DNA of 64,000 nucleotides from Microbulbifer sp. TB1203 (GTDB taxonomy: Bacteria > Pseudomonadota > Gammaproteobacteria > Pseudomonadales > Cellvibrionaceae), in NCBI RefSeq assembly GCF_030997045.1, contig NZ_CP116899.1, forward strand, positions 1,116,001-1,180,000, read 5' to 3'. Under the pieces are notes generated by a model. That model did not search any database. It saw nothing but the letters and a program-made list of their open reading frames with translations, and had not been told where the DNA came from. The position numbers and the translations under genes are program-made. Below are positions 18,099 to 26,215 of this stretch, in pieces; within the stretch, counting starts at the first letter, position 1, and each line of letters begins with the position of its first letter.

Positions 18099-18620
18099 AT
18101 GGTCACCGAAGTCGGCCGCACTTCCCCCCGCAGCGCCTGCATCCTGCTGGCCCCCAACCAGTCCCTGTCCCTTTCGGGCAATCTCTGGGTGTTCATCTCT
18201 CTGGTGGCCGTCTCCCTGGGCATCAGCCTCGCTTTCGCTTTCGCGGGGGCCTGGATGATCCTGCCCTTCGCGGGGCTGGAGCTGCTGTTGCTGGCGGTGC
18301 TGTTCGGCTATGTGTACCTGGAGGGGTCGCGCCGGGAGGTGATCCGTATCAACGCGGAGCGGGTGGTATTGGACTGCTGCCGGGGCTACCGGCAGCAGAG
18401 CATCTATCACCAGGAGTTTGCCCGCGACAGCCTGTCGGTGCTGGTGCGTATGGGTGGCAGCGCTACAGAGCCGGCGTCCATCAGCTTCAGCGGGCCCGAG
18501 GGCTGTCTGGAAGTGGGGGAGTTCCTCACCGATGCCGAGCGGGCTTCGCTGGTGCAGAAGCTTGGTGAGTGCGGTATCTGCGCGCAGAAAGAGCGCTGTT
18601 ACCGGGTAGAGGAGTTCTGA
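18099..18620 (+). CDS. DUF2244 family membrane protein
   Basis: Protein of 173 residues. Two adjacent hydrophobic helices at about residues 28-50 and 53-72 are followed by a soluble C-terminal part with the motifs REVIRINAERVVLD and EVGEFLTDAERASLVQKL. This layout and the EVGxFL motif fit the DUF2244 family, whose function is unknown; in many proteobacteria it lies near cytochrome oxidase genes, which is not the case here. Starts at ATG 18099 just after a dyad-rich stretch at the end of the CDI island. It is the first ordinary chromosomal gene to the right of the island. Confidence 0.8.
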   Translation: MVTEVGRTSPRSACILLAPNQSLSLSGNLWVFISLVAVSLGISLAFAFAGAWMILPFAGLELLLLAVLFGYVYLEGSRREVIRINAERVVLDCCRGYRQQSIYHQEFARDSLSVLVRMGGSATEPASISFSGPEGCLEVGEFLTDAERASLVQKLGECGICAQKERCYRVEEF

Positions 18621-18686
18621 CTTTAATCCGCTTTTCGCTCCCGTATAATCCCCGGCTGGTTCAAAGCAGCTCTACAGGGGGCATCG

Positions 18687-19163
18687 ATGGCATTTCCCAG
18701 GATCGGCAATCTGGCACCGGCCTTTACACTGACGAATCAGAGCGGCGAGAAGGTGTCGCTCAAGGATTTCCGCGACAAAAAGAACGTGGTGCTCTATTTC
18801 TATCCCAAGGCGCTGACACCGGGCTGTACCACCCAGGCCTGCGGCATTCGCGACAGTGCCGGGGACTTCGCCAAACTGGATACTGTGGTGCTCGGGGTGA
18901 GCCCGGACCCGGAGAGCAAGCTTCAGAAGTTTATCGACAAACACGAGCTGAATTTCGACCTGCTCGCCGACGAGGATCACAAAGTTGCCGACAAGTACGG
19001 TTGCTGGGGCCTGAAGAAGTTTATGGGACGGGAGTACATGGGCCTGCTGCGCACCACCTTTATCATCGACAAGAGTGGCCGTCTGCGCCATATCATCGAC
19101 AAGGTCAAAACCAAGAGTCACCACGACGATGTGCTGGGCTGGATTCGGGAGAATCTCGCATAG
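18687..19163 (+). CDS. bcp: Thioredoxin-dependent thiol peroxidase (Bcp/PrxQ)
   Basis: Cytoplasmic peroxiredoxin of 158 residues that reduces hydrogen peroxide and organic hydroperoxides with electrons from thioredoxin. The active-site stretch YPKALTPGCTTQACGIRD contains the peroxidatic Cys47 and the resolving Cys52, the spacing typical of atypical 2-Cys PrxQ enzymes. The C-terminal RTTFIIDKSGRLRHI segment and length are standard for the family. ATG at 18687 follows a CAGGGGG site. It is 66 bases downstream of the DUF2244 gene and may share its transcript. Confidence 0.93.
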   Translation: MAFPRIGNLAPAFTLTNQSGEKVSLKDFRDKKNVVLYFYPKALTPGCTTQACGIRDSAGDFAKLDTVVLGVSPDPESKLQKFIDKHELNFDLLADEDHKVADKYGCWGLKKFMGREYMGLLRTTFIIDKSGRLRHIIDKVKTKSHHDDVLGWIRENLA

Positions 19164-19533
19164 CCCTTGCGTTCGAACCCTGGCCCCCTGGAGTGGGTCA
19201 GGGCCCTAGATCACCTCTAACCTGTCATTTGTGACACGGCCCAAAAAAATCACCTGTCGTCCCTTGCATTTTCCCTCCATGGTCTATACTCCGTTGTGTA
19301 AAGGTGCGCCGGCACCGGAGTTGTACCCCCTCGGGGGAGGTGTCGGAGCGTTAAAGGATAAAATTTGTACAGCTCTGTGAAGGATTCGATGTCTGTTTCA
19401 GGTGCCTCCCAGCACTCGGATAGTAGTCTGCTCTCGCAATAAGCCAGGGAGAGCAGGTTGTGGTAACAGGGAATCGCAGGAAGCGGGCGTAGAAGAATAA
19501 CCGCGGCTCACGGACCCCATAAGGAGCAGCTCG
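19164..19533. other. Intergenic region upstream of the AraC-type gene
   Basis: Holds a hairpin without T-run just after bcp (ccctggccc 19178-19186 with gggtcaggg 19195-19203), a possible sigma70 promoter (ttgcat at 19264, tatact at 19285, 15-base spacing, so weak), the palindromic stretch ccccctcgggggagg near 19326, and a 17-codon frame at 19389-19442 with a plausible GAAGGA site. The short frame could be a leader peptide, but nothing else supports it. No other gene seen. Confidence 0.4.
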
Positions 19534-19980
19534 ATGAACCAAATTCAGCCAGACCAGGCTTCTCTTTCAGAAGATAAGCCCCTGCAGCAGGCCAGACTCT
19601 CTGGTGACTCCAATATCCTCGACCAGTTGCTGGCGCCGCCGGAAGCAACCAGCTTCGGTATAGCCGCGCGGGTGATCGATGTGTTGGAACAGCGTATCGG
19701 CAAGGCATCCCTGGCAATTCGCCCGGTGTCCTCCGATCTCAGCATGTCCACCCGTACTCTGCAGCGCCGCCTGCAGGAGCACAATCTCAGTTTTGCCTCG
19801 CTGCGCGACCATGTGCGTTTCCGCCATGCGGTGCACTTCCTCAAGGATACTGCACTGAGTGTCGACGGCATTTCCCGTATCCTGGACTTTTCCGACAGGA
19901 CCAGCTTCACCAGCGCCTTCAAGCGCTGGACCGGCATGTCGCCCACCGGCTACCGCCGGCAGGTGCGCCAGCGCTTTTGA
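19534..19980 (+). CDS. AraC-type helix-turn-helix protein
   Basis: Protein of 148 residues consisting of a short N-terminal region and an AraC-type DNA-binding domain (about residues 45-145). Seen: SSDLSMSTRTLQRRLQEHN for the first helix-turn-helix and SVDGISRILDFSDRTSFTSAF with KRWTGMSPTGYRRQ for the second, which is the classical family signature. No effector-binding domain precedes it, so it is a compact, perhaps constitutively active regulator or one controlled by its own level. ATG at 19534 has AAGGAG upstream. Followed by a perfect 20-bp palindrome at 19997. Target genes are unknown. Confidence 0.85.
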   Translation: MNQIQPDQASLSEDKPLQQARLSGDSNILDQLLAPPEATSFGIAARVIDVLEQRIGKASLAIRPVSSDLSMSTRTLQRRLQEHNLSFASLRDHVRFRHAVHFLKDTALSVDGISRILDFSDRTSFTSAFKRWTGMSPTGYRRQVRQRF

Positions 19981-19996
19981 TCCTGTCGGGGCGAGC

Positions 19997-20016
19997 GGGC
20001 CGGCCATGGCCGGCCC
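19997..20016. repeat. 20-bp perfect palindrome
   Basis: gggccggccatggccggccc reads the same on both strands. It shares the ggccatggcc core with the REP-like elements of this window and may be a reduced member of that family or a weak terminator after the AraC-type gene. Confidence 0.6.
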
Positions 20017-20090
20017 TATGCATTGCCTGCAGACGACAAACCCGCTAGAGTTGGCCCACAATTATTCAAGGCCGATTCTTAGAGGTTTTC

Positions 20091-20423
20091 ATGAGCTTTT
20101 TTATTCCCGCTGCTGTGGCACAGGAGGCGGCTCCGGCGCCACAGGGTAACCCAATCATAACCCTGCTGATGTTCGCGGGCCTGTTTGCGTTTATGTGGTT
20201 TTTCATTATTCGCCCGCAACGCAAACGTCAAAAGGAACACCAGGAACTGGTCAGCGCATTGAAGAAGGGCGATGAAGTGGTGATGACCAGCGGTATGCTG
20301 GGCCGTATTGACAAGGTGGACGACGACTACATCGTTCTGGAGGTCGCCGACAACATGTCGCTCAAGTTCCAGAAAGTAGCGGTGCACGCGGTACTGCCGA
20401 AAGGCACGATCAAGAAGATCTGA
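20091..20423 (+). CDS. yajC: Preprotein translocase accessory subunit YajC
   Basis: Inner-membrane protein of 110 residues associated with SecDF-YidC. One transmembrane helix (about residues 22-40, PIITLLMFAGLFAFMWFF) is followed by IIRPQRKRQKEHQ and the conserved LKKGDEVVMTSGMLGRI and DNMSLKFQKVAV motifs of YajC. The usual neighbours tgt, secD and secF are absent here, since an unrelated desulfhydrase gene follows; the gene is monocistronic with its own terminator. Confidence 0.95.
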   Translation: MSFFIPAAVAQEAAPAPQGNPIITLLMFAGLFAFMWFFIIRPQRKRQKEHQELVSALKKGDEVVMTSGMLGRIDKVDDDYIVLEVADNMSLKFQKVAVHAVLPKGTIKKI

Positions 20424-20444
20424 TACTGCGACGCATTTGACATA

Positions 20445-20469
20445 AACCCGGCGTTGCCCGGGTTTTTTT
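20445..20469 (+). terminator. Rho-independent terminator of yajC
   Basis: Stem aacccgg / ccgggtt with a cgttgc loop and a run of T residues. Confidence 0.85.
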
Positions 20470-20522
20470 ATTGCGCGGAGCGAGGACTCCAGTTCCCTAT
20501 GCTGCCGCAGGCCCTTTAAATT

Positions 20523-20591
20523 TGTAGGAGCGGCCCATGGCCGCGATCAGTATCCGAATTTACCCGATCGTGGCCATGGGCCGCTCCTACA
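20523..20591. repeat. REP-like inverted repeat, copy 1
   Basis: Arms tgtaggagcggcccatggcc (from 20523) and its complement ending at 20591 face each other around about 17 bases. The same arms occur at 36531-36608 and 48488-48572. Placed between genes, like REP/BIME elements. Confidence 0.85.
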
Positions 20592-20628
20592 GAGTTGGCG
20601 CAGAGCCTTACGTCGTGAGGAAGAGTCT

Positions 20629-21639
20629 ATGTCTCTCACCTATCCGCCTCGGATTCACATGGCCCGGCTGCCCACCCCACTGCAGCCTCTGGACCGGATT
20701 ACCGAAAAATTCTCCACCCCACACGGCGGGCCGCGAATCTGGGTCAAACGCGACGACCTCACTGAGACTGCCATGTCCGGCAACAAGCTGCGCAAGCTGG
20801 AATTTATTGCCGGGGTGGCTAAAGAGCAGGGGTGCGATACCCTGATCACCTGCGGCGGTGTGCAGTCAAACCACTGTCGCACCACAGCGCTGGTGGGGGC
20901 GCGCCTGGGACTGCGGGTGCAACTGATCCTGCGCGGCGAAGAGGAGCAGGTGCCGGACGGCAACTTGTTGGTGGATTACCTGGCGGGCGCATCCGCGGCT
21001 TTTTATCCCGCACGCCAGTACTTCGCCGAACTCGACAAGCTGTTCGCACACTGGCGGGACTTCTACGTGCAGCGCGGCCATAAAGCGTTGTGTATTCCGA
21101 CGGGGGGTAGCGACGGCCTGGGTGTCTGGGGTTATATCTCCGGCGCCGAAGAGCTGCTCGCGGACTGTCGGGACCAGGGTTTCGAGCCTGAACATATCAT
21201 CTGTGCCACCGGCAGCGGCGGTACACAAGCCGGCCTGACCTTGGGCTGCCACCTGCTGGGCAGCCGGGCGCAGGTTACCGGTTATGCGGTGTGCGATAAC
21301 GCCGAGTATTTTCAGCGCAAGGTACGGGACGATATTGAGCAGTGGCGCGAAGCGGGAAACACCTTGCCGGACGCCGGGAAGCTGAACATTCAGGTCAATG
21401 ATGGATATATCGGTCCCGGTTACGCCGAGGCCGACGAGACGGTATACCGCGCCATCGCCGAAGCGGCCGGGCAGGAGGGGCTGTTGCTGGACCCGGTTTA
21501 CACCGGCAAAGCGTTCGGTGGCCTGCTACAGGAACTCCACCGGGGCTGCTACCACGATACTGAGAATCTGGTATTCGTGCATACCGGCGGTCAGTTCGGA
21601 TTATTCCCCCACCGGGAGAAGTTTTCATTCCTCTTATAA
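20629..21639 (+). CDS. D-cysteine desulfhydrase-like PLP enzyme
   Basis: PLP-dependent fold-type II enzyme of 336 residues related to D-cysteine desulfhydrase (DcyD) and ACC deaminase. Likely reaction: D-cysteine to pyruvate, sulfide and ammonia. The PLP lysine is Lys53 in TAMSGNKLRKLEF; the phosphate-binding loop is ATGSGGTQAGL and the substrate-loop GGVQSNHCRTTA is of family type. The C-terminal DPVYTGKAFGGLL is shared by DcyD and ACC deaminase. Distinguishing between these two needs specific residues I cannot assign with certainty; genome habit of marine bacteria favours D-cysteine desulfhydrase. The ATG at 20629 lies 38 bases after a REP-like element. The next gene is an amino-acid/cation symporter on the same strand. 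Confidence 0.85.
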   Translation: MSLTYPPRIHMARLPTPLQPLDRITEKFSTPHGGPRIWVKRDDLTETAMSGNKLRKLEFIAGVAKEQGCDTLITCGGVQSNHCRTTALVGARLGLRVQLILRGEEEQVPDGNLLVDYLAGASAAFYPARQYFAELDKLFAHWRDFYVQRGHKALCIPTGGSDGLGVWGYISGAEELLADCRDQGFEPEHIICATGSGGTQAGLTLGCHLLGSRAQVTGYAVCDNAEYFQRKVRDDIEQWREAGNTLPDAGKLNIQVNDGYIGPGYAEADETVYRAIAEAAGQEGLLLDPVYTGKAFGGLLQELHRGCYHDTENLVFVHTGGQFGLFPHREKFSFLL

Positions 21640-21725
21640 ACTTTTCCGGAAACTGCTAACCTGCGCAACAATTGGCATTTGCCTCTGTACAGAAAATAAT
21701 CAGAATTAAAGTAGTGGTGGTTAGT

Positions 21726-23384
21726 TTGGAATCTTTCAATCATCTGCTCTTATCACTGGATGGAATCCTCGGCTCCGCGCCTTGGTTCCCATGGGTGCTT
21801 TTGGGCGTCGGCCTTTTCTTTACCCTGTATCTCGGATTTCCCCAGATCCGTTATTTCCGCCACGCGGTTAAAATCACCCAGGGTAAGTATGACAAACCCA
21901 GTGATCCCGGCGACACCTCTCACTTCCAGGCCCTGGCCACAGCACTGTCCGGTACTGTTGGCACAGGCAATATCGGCGGTGTGGGACTGGCGATTTTCCT
22001 CGGCGGTCCGGCGGCGCTCTTCTGGATGTGGGTCACCGCGTTCCTCGGCATGACCACCAAGTTCGTCGAGGTGACCCTTTCGCATAAATACCGTATCAAA
22101 GCGGCGGACGGTTACTACGCGGGCGGCCCCATGTTTTACATGGAGCGCCGGCTGAACATGAAATGGCTGGCGGTACTCTTTGCCATTGCCACGGTGATCA
22201 GCTCCTTTGGCACCGGCAGCCTGCCTCAGGTAAACAATATCGCCCAGGCCATGTACGATACCTTTGGCCTGAACAAGGCCCTGACCGGCGGTATCCTGGC
22301 GATACTATTGGGCATGGTGATCATCGGTGGTATCACCAGGATTGCCAAAGTCACCTCCACCATCGTACCGGTGATGGCAGTGTTTTATGTGATCGGCGCA
22401 TTGGCGGTGATCATTTACAACTACCAGAATATCATTCCGTCTTTTATTGAGGTGTTCAGCGGAGCCTTTAACGGCAGTGCCGCGGCGGGTGGCTTCCTCG
22501 GTGCCAGCTTTGCCTACGCCTTCAATCGAGGGGTGAACCGCGGTCTCTTTTCCAACGAGGCGGGGCAGGGCTCGGCACCTATCGCCCACGCCTCCGCACG
22601 GGCGGATGAGCCGGTGTCCGAAGGCATGGTTTCCCTGCTGGAGCCGTTTATCGACACCATCATCATCTGTACCCTAACGGGGCTGGTGATCCTCTCGTCC
22701 GGAGCCTGGACGGAAAAATACCTGAACCAGTTTGAGCGCGCCGACATGTTCGTGGTGGCCGGCTCTTATAGCGACAAAAATCCTGAAGATGTGGACCAGT
22801 TGTACAATTTCCTGCGCGGCAAAGAGAGCGAAGTGCAGTATTACAGTGGTTCTGTGGTGGTCGCCGACGGCAAGGCGCTGAACGAAGGGGAATTCACCCT
22901 GATCAACGCCCGCTCTGTGGCAGAGGATGTCGAATACCGGGTGGGCGAAGATAATTACAGCGGTGTGCTGACGGTAACGGAAGGCAGGTTCGCCAATCTG
23001 GATGTGGATATTTGGGGCAACTCACTGCTGCACTCGGTGGCGCTGACCAACCGCGCCTTCCAGAAGGGTTTCTTCGGTGAGTACGGCAGCCTGATCGTCA
23101 CCATCGGTATTTTGCTGTTTGCCTTTTCCACCGCCATTGCCTGGTCCTACTACGGCGACCGCTCGATGATCTATCTGTTCGGCCCCAGAGCGGTAATGCC
23201 CTACCGGCTGGTGTATGTGGTGGCCTTCTTCTGGGCCGCGATCGAGGACACCACGGTGATCTGGAATCTGTCCGCGGTGACGATTGTAATTATGACGCTG
23301 CCAAACCTGTTCGGTATTTCCGTGCTGGCCAGGGAGATGAAGGATACGGTGAAGGAATACTGGAAAGATCCGAGCCACAAATAG
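21726..23384 (+). CDS. AGCS family alanine/glycine:cation symporter with a soluble insertion
   Basis: Inner-membrane sodium- or proton-coupled amino-acid importer, about 552 residues. Family motifs: ALSGTVGTGNIGGVGLAIFL, SNEAGQGSAPIAHASA and the terminal SYYGDRSMIYLFG region. About ten hydrophobic helices. Between the helix ending LSSGAWTE and the one starting near SLIVTIGIL there is an extra, polar segment of about 100 residues (22750-23030; KNPEDVDQLYNFLRGKESEV...) that classical AlsT/DagA proteins lack. The start is uncertain: no ATG fits; TTG 21726 or GTG 21717/21714 place the protein start where the family begins (ESFNHLLLSLDGIL), with GGTGG as a weak ribosome site. Confidence 0.88.
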   Translation: MESFNHLLLSLDGILGSAPWFPWVLLGVGLFFTLYLGFPQIRYFRHAVKITQGKYDKPSDPGDTSHFQALATALSGTVGTGNIGGVGLAIFLGGPAALFWMWVTAFLGMTTKFVEVTLSHKYRIKAADGYYAGGPMFYMERRLNMKWLAVLFAIATVISSFGTGSLPQVNNIAQAMYDTFGLNKALTGGILAILLGMVIIGGITRIAKVTSTIVPVMAVFYVIGALAVIIYNYQNIIPSFIEVFSGAFNGSAAAGGFLGASFAYAFNRGVNRGLFSNEAGQGSAPIAHASARADEPVSEGMVSLLEPFIDTIIICTLTGLVILSSGAWTEKYLNQFERADMFVVAGSYSDKNPEDVDQLYNFLRGKESEVQYYSGSVVVADGKALNEGEFTLINARSVAEDVEYRVGEDNYSGVLTVTEGRFANLDVDIWGNSLLHSVALTNRAFQKGFFGEYGSLIVTIGILLFAFSTAIAWSYYGDRSMIYLFGPRAVMPYRLVYVVAFFWAAIEDTTVIWNLSAVTIVIMTLPNLFGISVLAREMKDTVKEYWKDPSHK

Positions 23385-23530
23385 GGACACGGTTGTAGGG
23401 GCGGACCCCGGGAACACAGAGCTCCAGCTCGGTATGCTGGCTGCAGGTCCGCCGCTGGCGCCACTTTTTCTGTGCCCGCCCTGCGGGTGTCTTCGGTGCC
23501 AAAATTTGTTTCCGACAACAGATCGACAAA

Positions 23531-23562
23531 AAAGGGGCAGCCAGTGGCTGCCCCTTTCTCGT
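23531..23562. terminator. Bidirectional terminator
   Basis: Strong stem aaaggggcagcca / tggctgccccttt with T-rich flanks on both strands, between the converging symporter and M4 protease genes. Confidence 0.8.
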
Positions 23563-23578
23563 TTTACCTCAACCAAAG

Positions 23579-25726
23579 TCAGGGGCTCGCCTGGGCCTCC
23601 AGGCTCACTCCGGAATAGGCGGAGTAAGCGCGGATACTGATGTACCAGGTACCCGCGGCTGGATTGCTGAAGCTGCAGTTCTCGTTATTGCCCGAGCTGT
23701 AGGGCCGGCAGTCATAGCTGCCGGTGGTGGGCTGTGCGCCGTAGCGTACATACAGGTCAGCGTCGCCACTGCCACCGGACATCTGCGCATTCAGCGAGGA
23801 CATGCCGGAGTTCACTTCCAGGGTGAAGTGCTGCCAGGAGCCCTGGCTGCCGGACAGGTTGGTTTCCTCCCAGCCGGTGCCACCACCGCCGCCACCGCTC
23901 TCATCGAAGCTGCCCACCAGGCTTACGCCGGAGAAGCTGCTGTAGGCGCGTACCATGACATAGTAAGTGCCGGCCTGTACGTTGGAGATGGTGCAGGTCT
24001 CATTGTTGCCGCCGAGATAGGGGCGGCAGTCGTAAGTGGAAGTGGTGGGTGCAGAACCGAAGCGCACATACAGGTCTGCGTCACCGCTGCCGCCGGAGAT
24101 CTGGAATGCCAGGTTGCTGGCGCCGGCGGGCACCTCCAGGGTGTAGTGGATCTCATCGCCAGTGCTGCCGAATAGGTCGGTCTCCGGCACACCGTTCTCC
24201 AGTTCGCCACCGCCGGGATTGCCGCCGCCACCGCCGCAGTTGGCAGTGGACACACCCACGGTGTCAAAAGCGCTGGTCACCGCGCTCAGGTCGTAGGACA
24301 GGTCCTCGGTGGCCGAGACCACGCCGCAGGCTGCGTCGACAAAATTGGAGCCGGAGTTCCAGTACATCTGGTTCGCGAGCACGAAGATATCGAACGCCTG
24401 CCGGGTGTCCCAGCCGCTGCTGTTGGCGATCAGGTAGAAGGCCCGGTTGAAGACACCGGAGCTGTAGTGCACGTCCATGCCGCTGTAGTAATCGGAGGCG
24501 TGGCCGATGGAACTGCCGTCCTGGGTCGGATCCTGAAAGTAGCGCAGTGCGCCGCTGCTCTTGAAGATTTCCGCTCCTACCAGCCAGTCGTTGCTGCCGC
24601 GCATATAGTACTCGGCGGCCTCACCGGCCATATCGGAGAAGGACTCGTTGATACCGCCGGGCTGGCCGGAGTACTGCAGGTTGGAATTCTGTTCGGTAAA
24701 GCCGTGGCTGACCTCATGGGCGGACACGTCCAGGCTGACCAGCGGATAGAAGGTGCTGGCGCCGTCGCCGAAGGTCATCTGGCTGCCGTCCCAGAAAGCG
24801 TTTTCATAGCTGTTACTGTAATGAACACGCATGCGCAGTTTCTGAGTCAGCGGTGAGGTACCGTACCAGTCGCTGTACATATCGAAGACCACGCCGCCGA
24901 AGAAATGGGCGTCGTTCAGCGGCGAGTAGGCGCCATTGATGGTCTTGAAGTCGTTATACGGACAGGTGAACTGGAAAACACTGCCACCGCTGGTGGCGTG
25001 GTTCAGGTTCACGGTTTCGACATTGGTGGTATCCATACGGCAGCTGTCATCCACGATCATCGCCGGATAATCGGTGCCGTACAGGTACTGGCCGGTTTTC
25101 TGGTTGCCGCCGGGACCGGTGGCCTCCTGGGCGTGGGTGATGCCCTCCCAGTGCTCCAGCACTTCGCCGGTCAGGGCGTCGATGAAGTAAAAGGGCCGGG
25201 ATGGCTCATCGCCGTACTCCACCCAATTGACCAGGTAGGCGAGGCGTGCGCGATCCTGGTCATCCACATGGATATAGAGTTGCTGGCGCGGGTTCTTGGC
25301 GGCCAGCTTCAGCGCCGGCACCGAGAGCGCGCCGGTAACAAGGCCCTGCTGGACGCGGTTGTTGATGGCCTGTGACATCGCCCGCTCCAGGGCATTCTCC
25401 GCCTTGATCGAGGGCTGCACGGAGGGCACCTCGACAGTCAGGCCGGTGAGCACATCGCCGCTGACTTCCGCGGCCAGCCCCTGGCCCGATGCGCTGGTGA
25501 CGGTCTGCCCCCACACCGGTATGCCCTCGTGGACCTGGCGATAGCGGGTAATGGTTTTGCCGTTGGCCAGGGTGCGGGAGCGCACTTCCTCCAATGTGAC
25601 ATCCGTTCCCGTCGCGGCCAGGCCCTGGACGGAAAGCATATCCGGGGTCGCCGGAATACGATCCGCAGCCTGGGCGCCGGCCATCAGGGCCAGTGAGCAG
25701 GTAATCCCTAATAGATGCTTCTTCAT
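23579..25726 (-). CDS. Secreted M4 (thermolysin/vibriolysin-type) metalloprotease with two PPC domains
   Basis: Extracellular zinc endopeptidase precursor, 715 residues. Signal peptide MKKHLLGITCSLALMAGAQA, then an FTP/PepSY propeptide (about 25-190), the M4 catalytic domain (about 205-500) with the zinc site HEVSH at 337-341 (catalytic Glu338) and third ligand Glu361 in GGINESFSD, a later His in MDVHYSSGVFN, then a glycine linker and two pre-peptidase C-terminal domains (about 515-605 and 620-713), each with GSGDADLYVR and DCRPY motifs. The PPC domains are normally removed during secretion (type II system in the family). Close in layout to vibriolysins of marine gammaproteobacteria. Probably provides peptides, in line with the neighbouring amino-acid symporter. 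Confidence 0.95.
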   Translation of the reverse strand: MKKHLLGITCSLALMAGAQAADRIPATPDMLSVQGLAATGTDVTLEEVRSRTLANGKTITRYRQVHEGIPVWGQTVTSASGQGLAAEVSGDVLTGLTVEVPSVQPSIKAENALERAMSQAINNRVQQGLVTGALSVPALKLAAKNPRQQLYIHVDDQDRARLAYLVNWVEYGDEPSRPFYFIDALTGEVLEHWEGITHAQEATGPGGNQKTGQYLYGTDYPAMIVDDSCRMDTTNVETVNLNHATSGGSVFQFTCPYNDFKTINGAYSPLNDAHFFGGVVFDMYSDWYGTSPLTQKLRMRVHYSNSYENAFWDGSQMTFGDGASTFYPLVSLDVSAHEVSHGFTEQNSNLQYSGQPGGINESFSDMAGEAAEYYMRGSNDWLVGAEIFKSSGALRYFQDPTQDGSSIGHASDYYSGMDVHYSSGVFNRAFYLIANSSGWDTRQAFDIFVLANQMYWNSGSNFVDAACGVVSATEDLSYDLSAVTSAFDTVGVSTANCGGGGGNPGGGELENGVPETDLFGSTGDEIHYTLEVPAGASNLAFQISGGSGDADLYVRFGSAPTTSTYDCRPYLGGNNETCTISNVQAGTYYVMVRAYSSFSGVSLVGSFDESGGGGGGTGWEETNLSGSQGSWQHFTLEVNSGMSSLNAQMSGGSGDADLYVRYGAQPTTGSYDCRPYSSGNNENCSFSNPAAGTWYISIRAYSAYSGVSLEAQASP

Positions 25727-26215
25727 TGTCTTATATTCCTTGTTGCTTTTGGTTGTTCACCGGACCTCCACGGGCAGGGGGATCACCCCTGTGCGATGCT
25801 TTTCCGGCGACCGTATCCCTGCGCCGGAAAAAGCAAAGCCCCACACCCGTACAGGCCGGCTCGCTGGAATGGTCAGAATTCAGAAGACAGGCCGGAACGC
25901 CGGAAGGGGCCGCGACTGGCGACAATGGCGCTCCGCTTTCTCAAACCATAGAGTTTGCGTGTCCGGTGTTCCCGGACCGGTTAAGAGTACAGCGATTGAT
26001 GGGGATTGATGATAGGAAAATTAAAAAATGGCGGAATAGTTTGTTCTTTTTGCGAATTTTTTCACATATTGAGAGGGTTATCCTTCGTTAAAGGGGCTTT
26101 TTGGTGCGTTAGTCCCATTCTGTACAAGTATAAAAAGGCCCTCGGCAGGCGCAATTCTGTCCATTAGCGCTGATGCCGGAGGCTACTCAATATTTTTTCC
26201 GCTGCGCCGATGTTT
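25727..26215. other. Intergenic region upstream of the M4 protease
   Basis: No convincing gene. On the protease side there is a long imperfect inverted repeat at 25798-25834 (gcttttccggcg with cgccggaaaaagc), 72 bases upstream of the protease start and possibly in its leader. The part 26000-26150 is AT-rich and could hold the promoter; I cannot fix hexamers. Confidence 0.4.
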
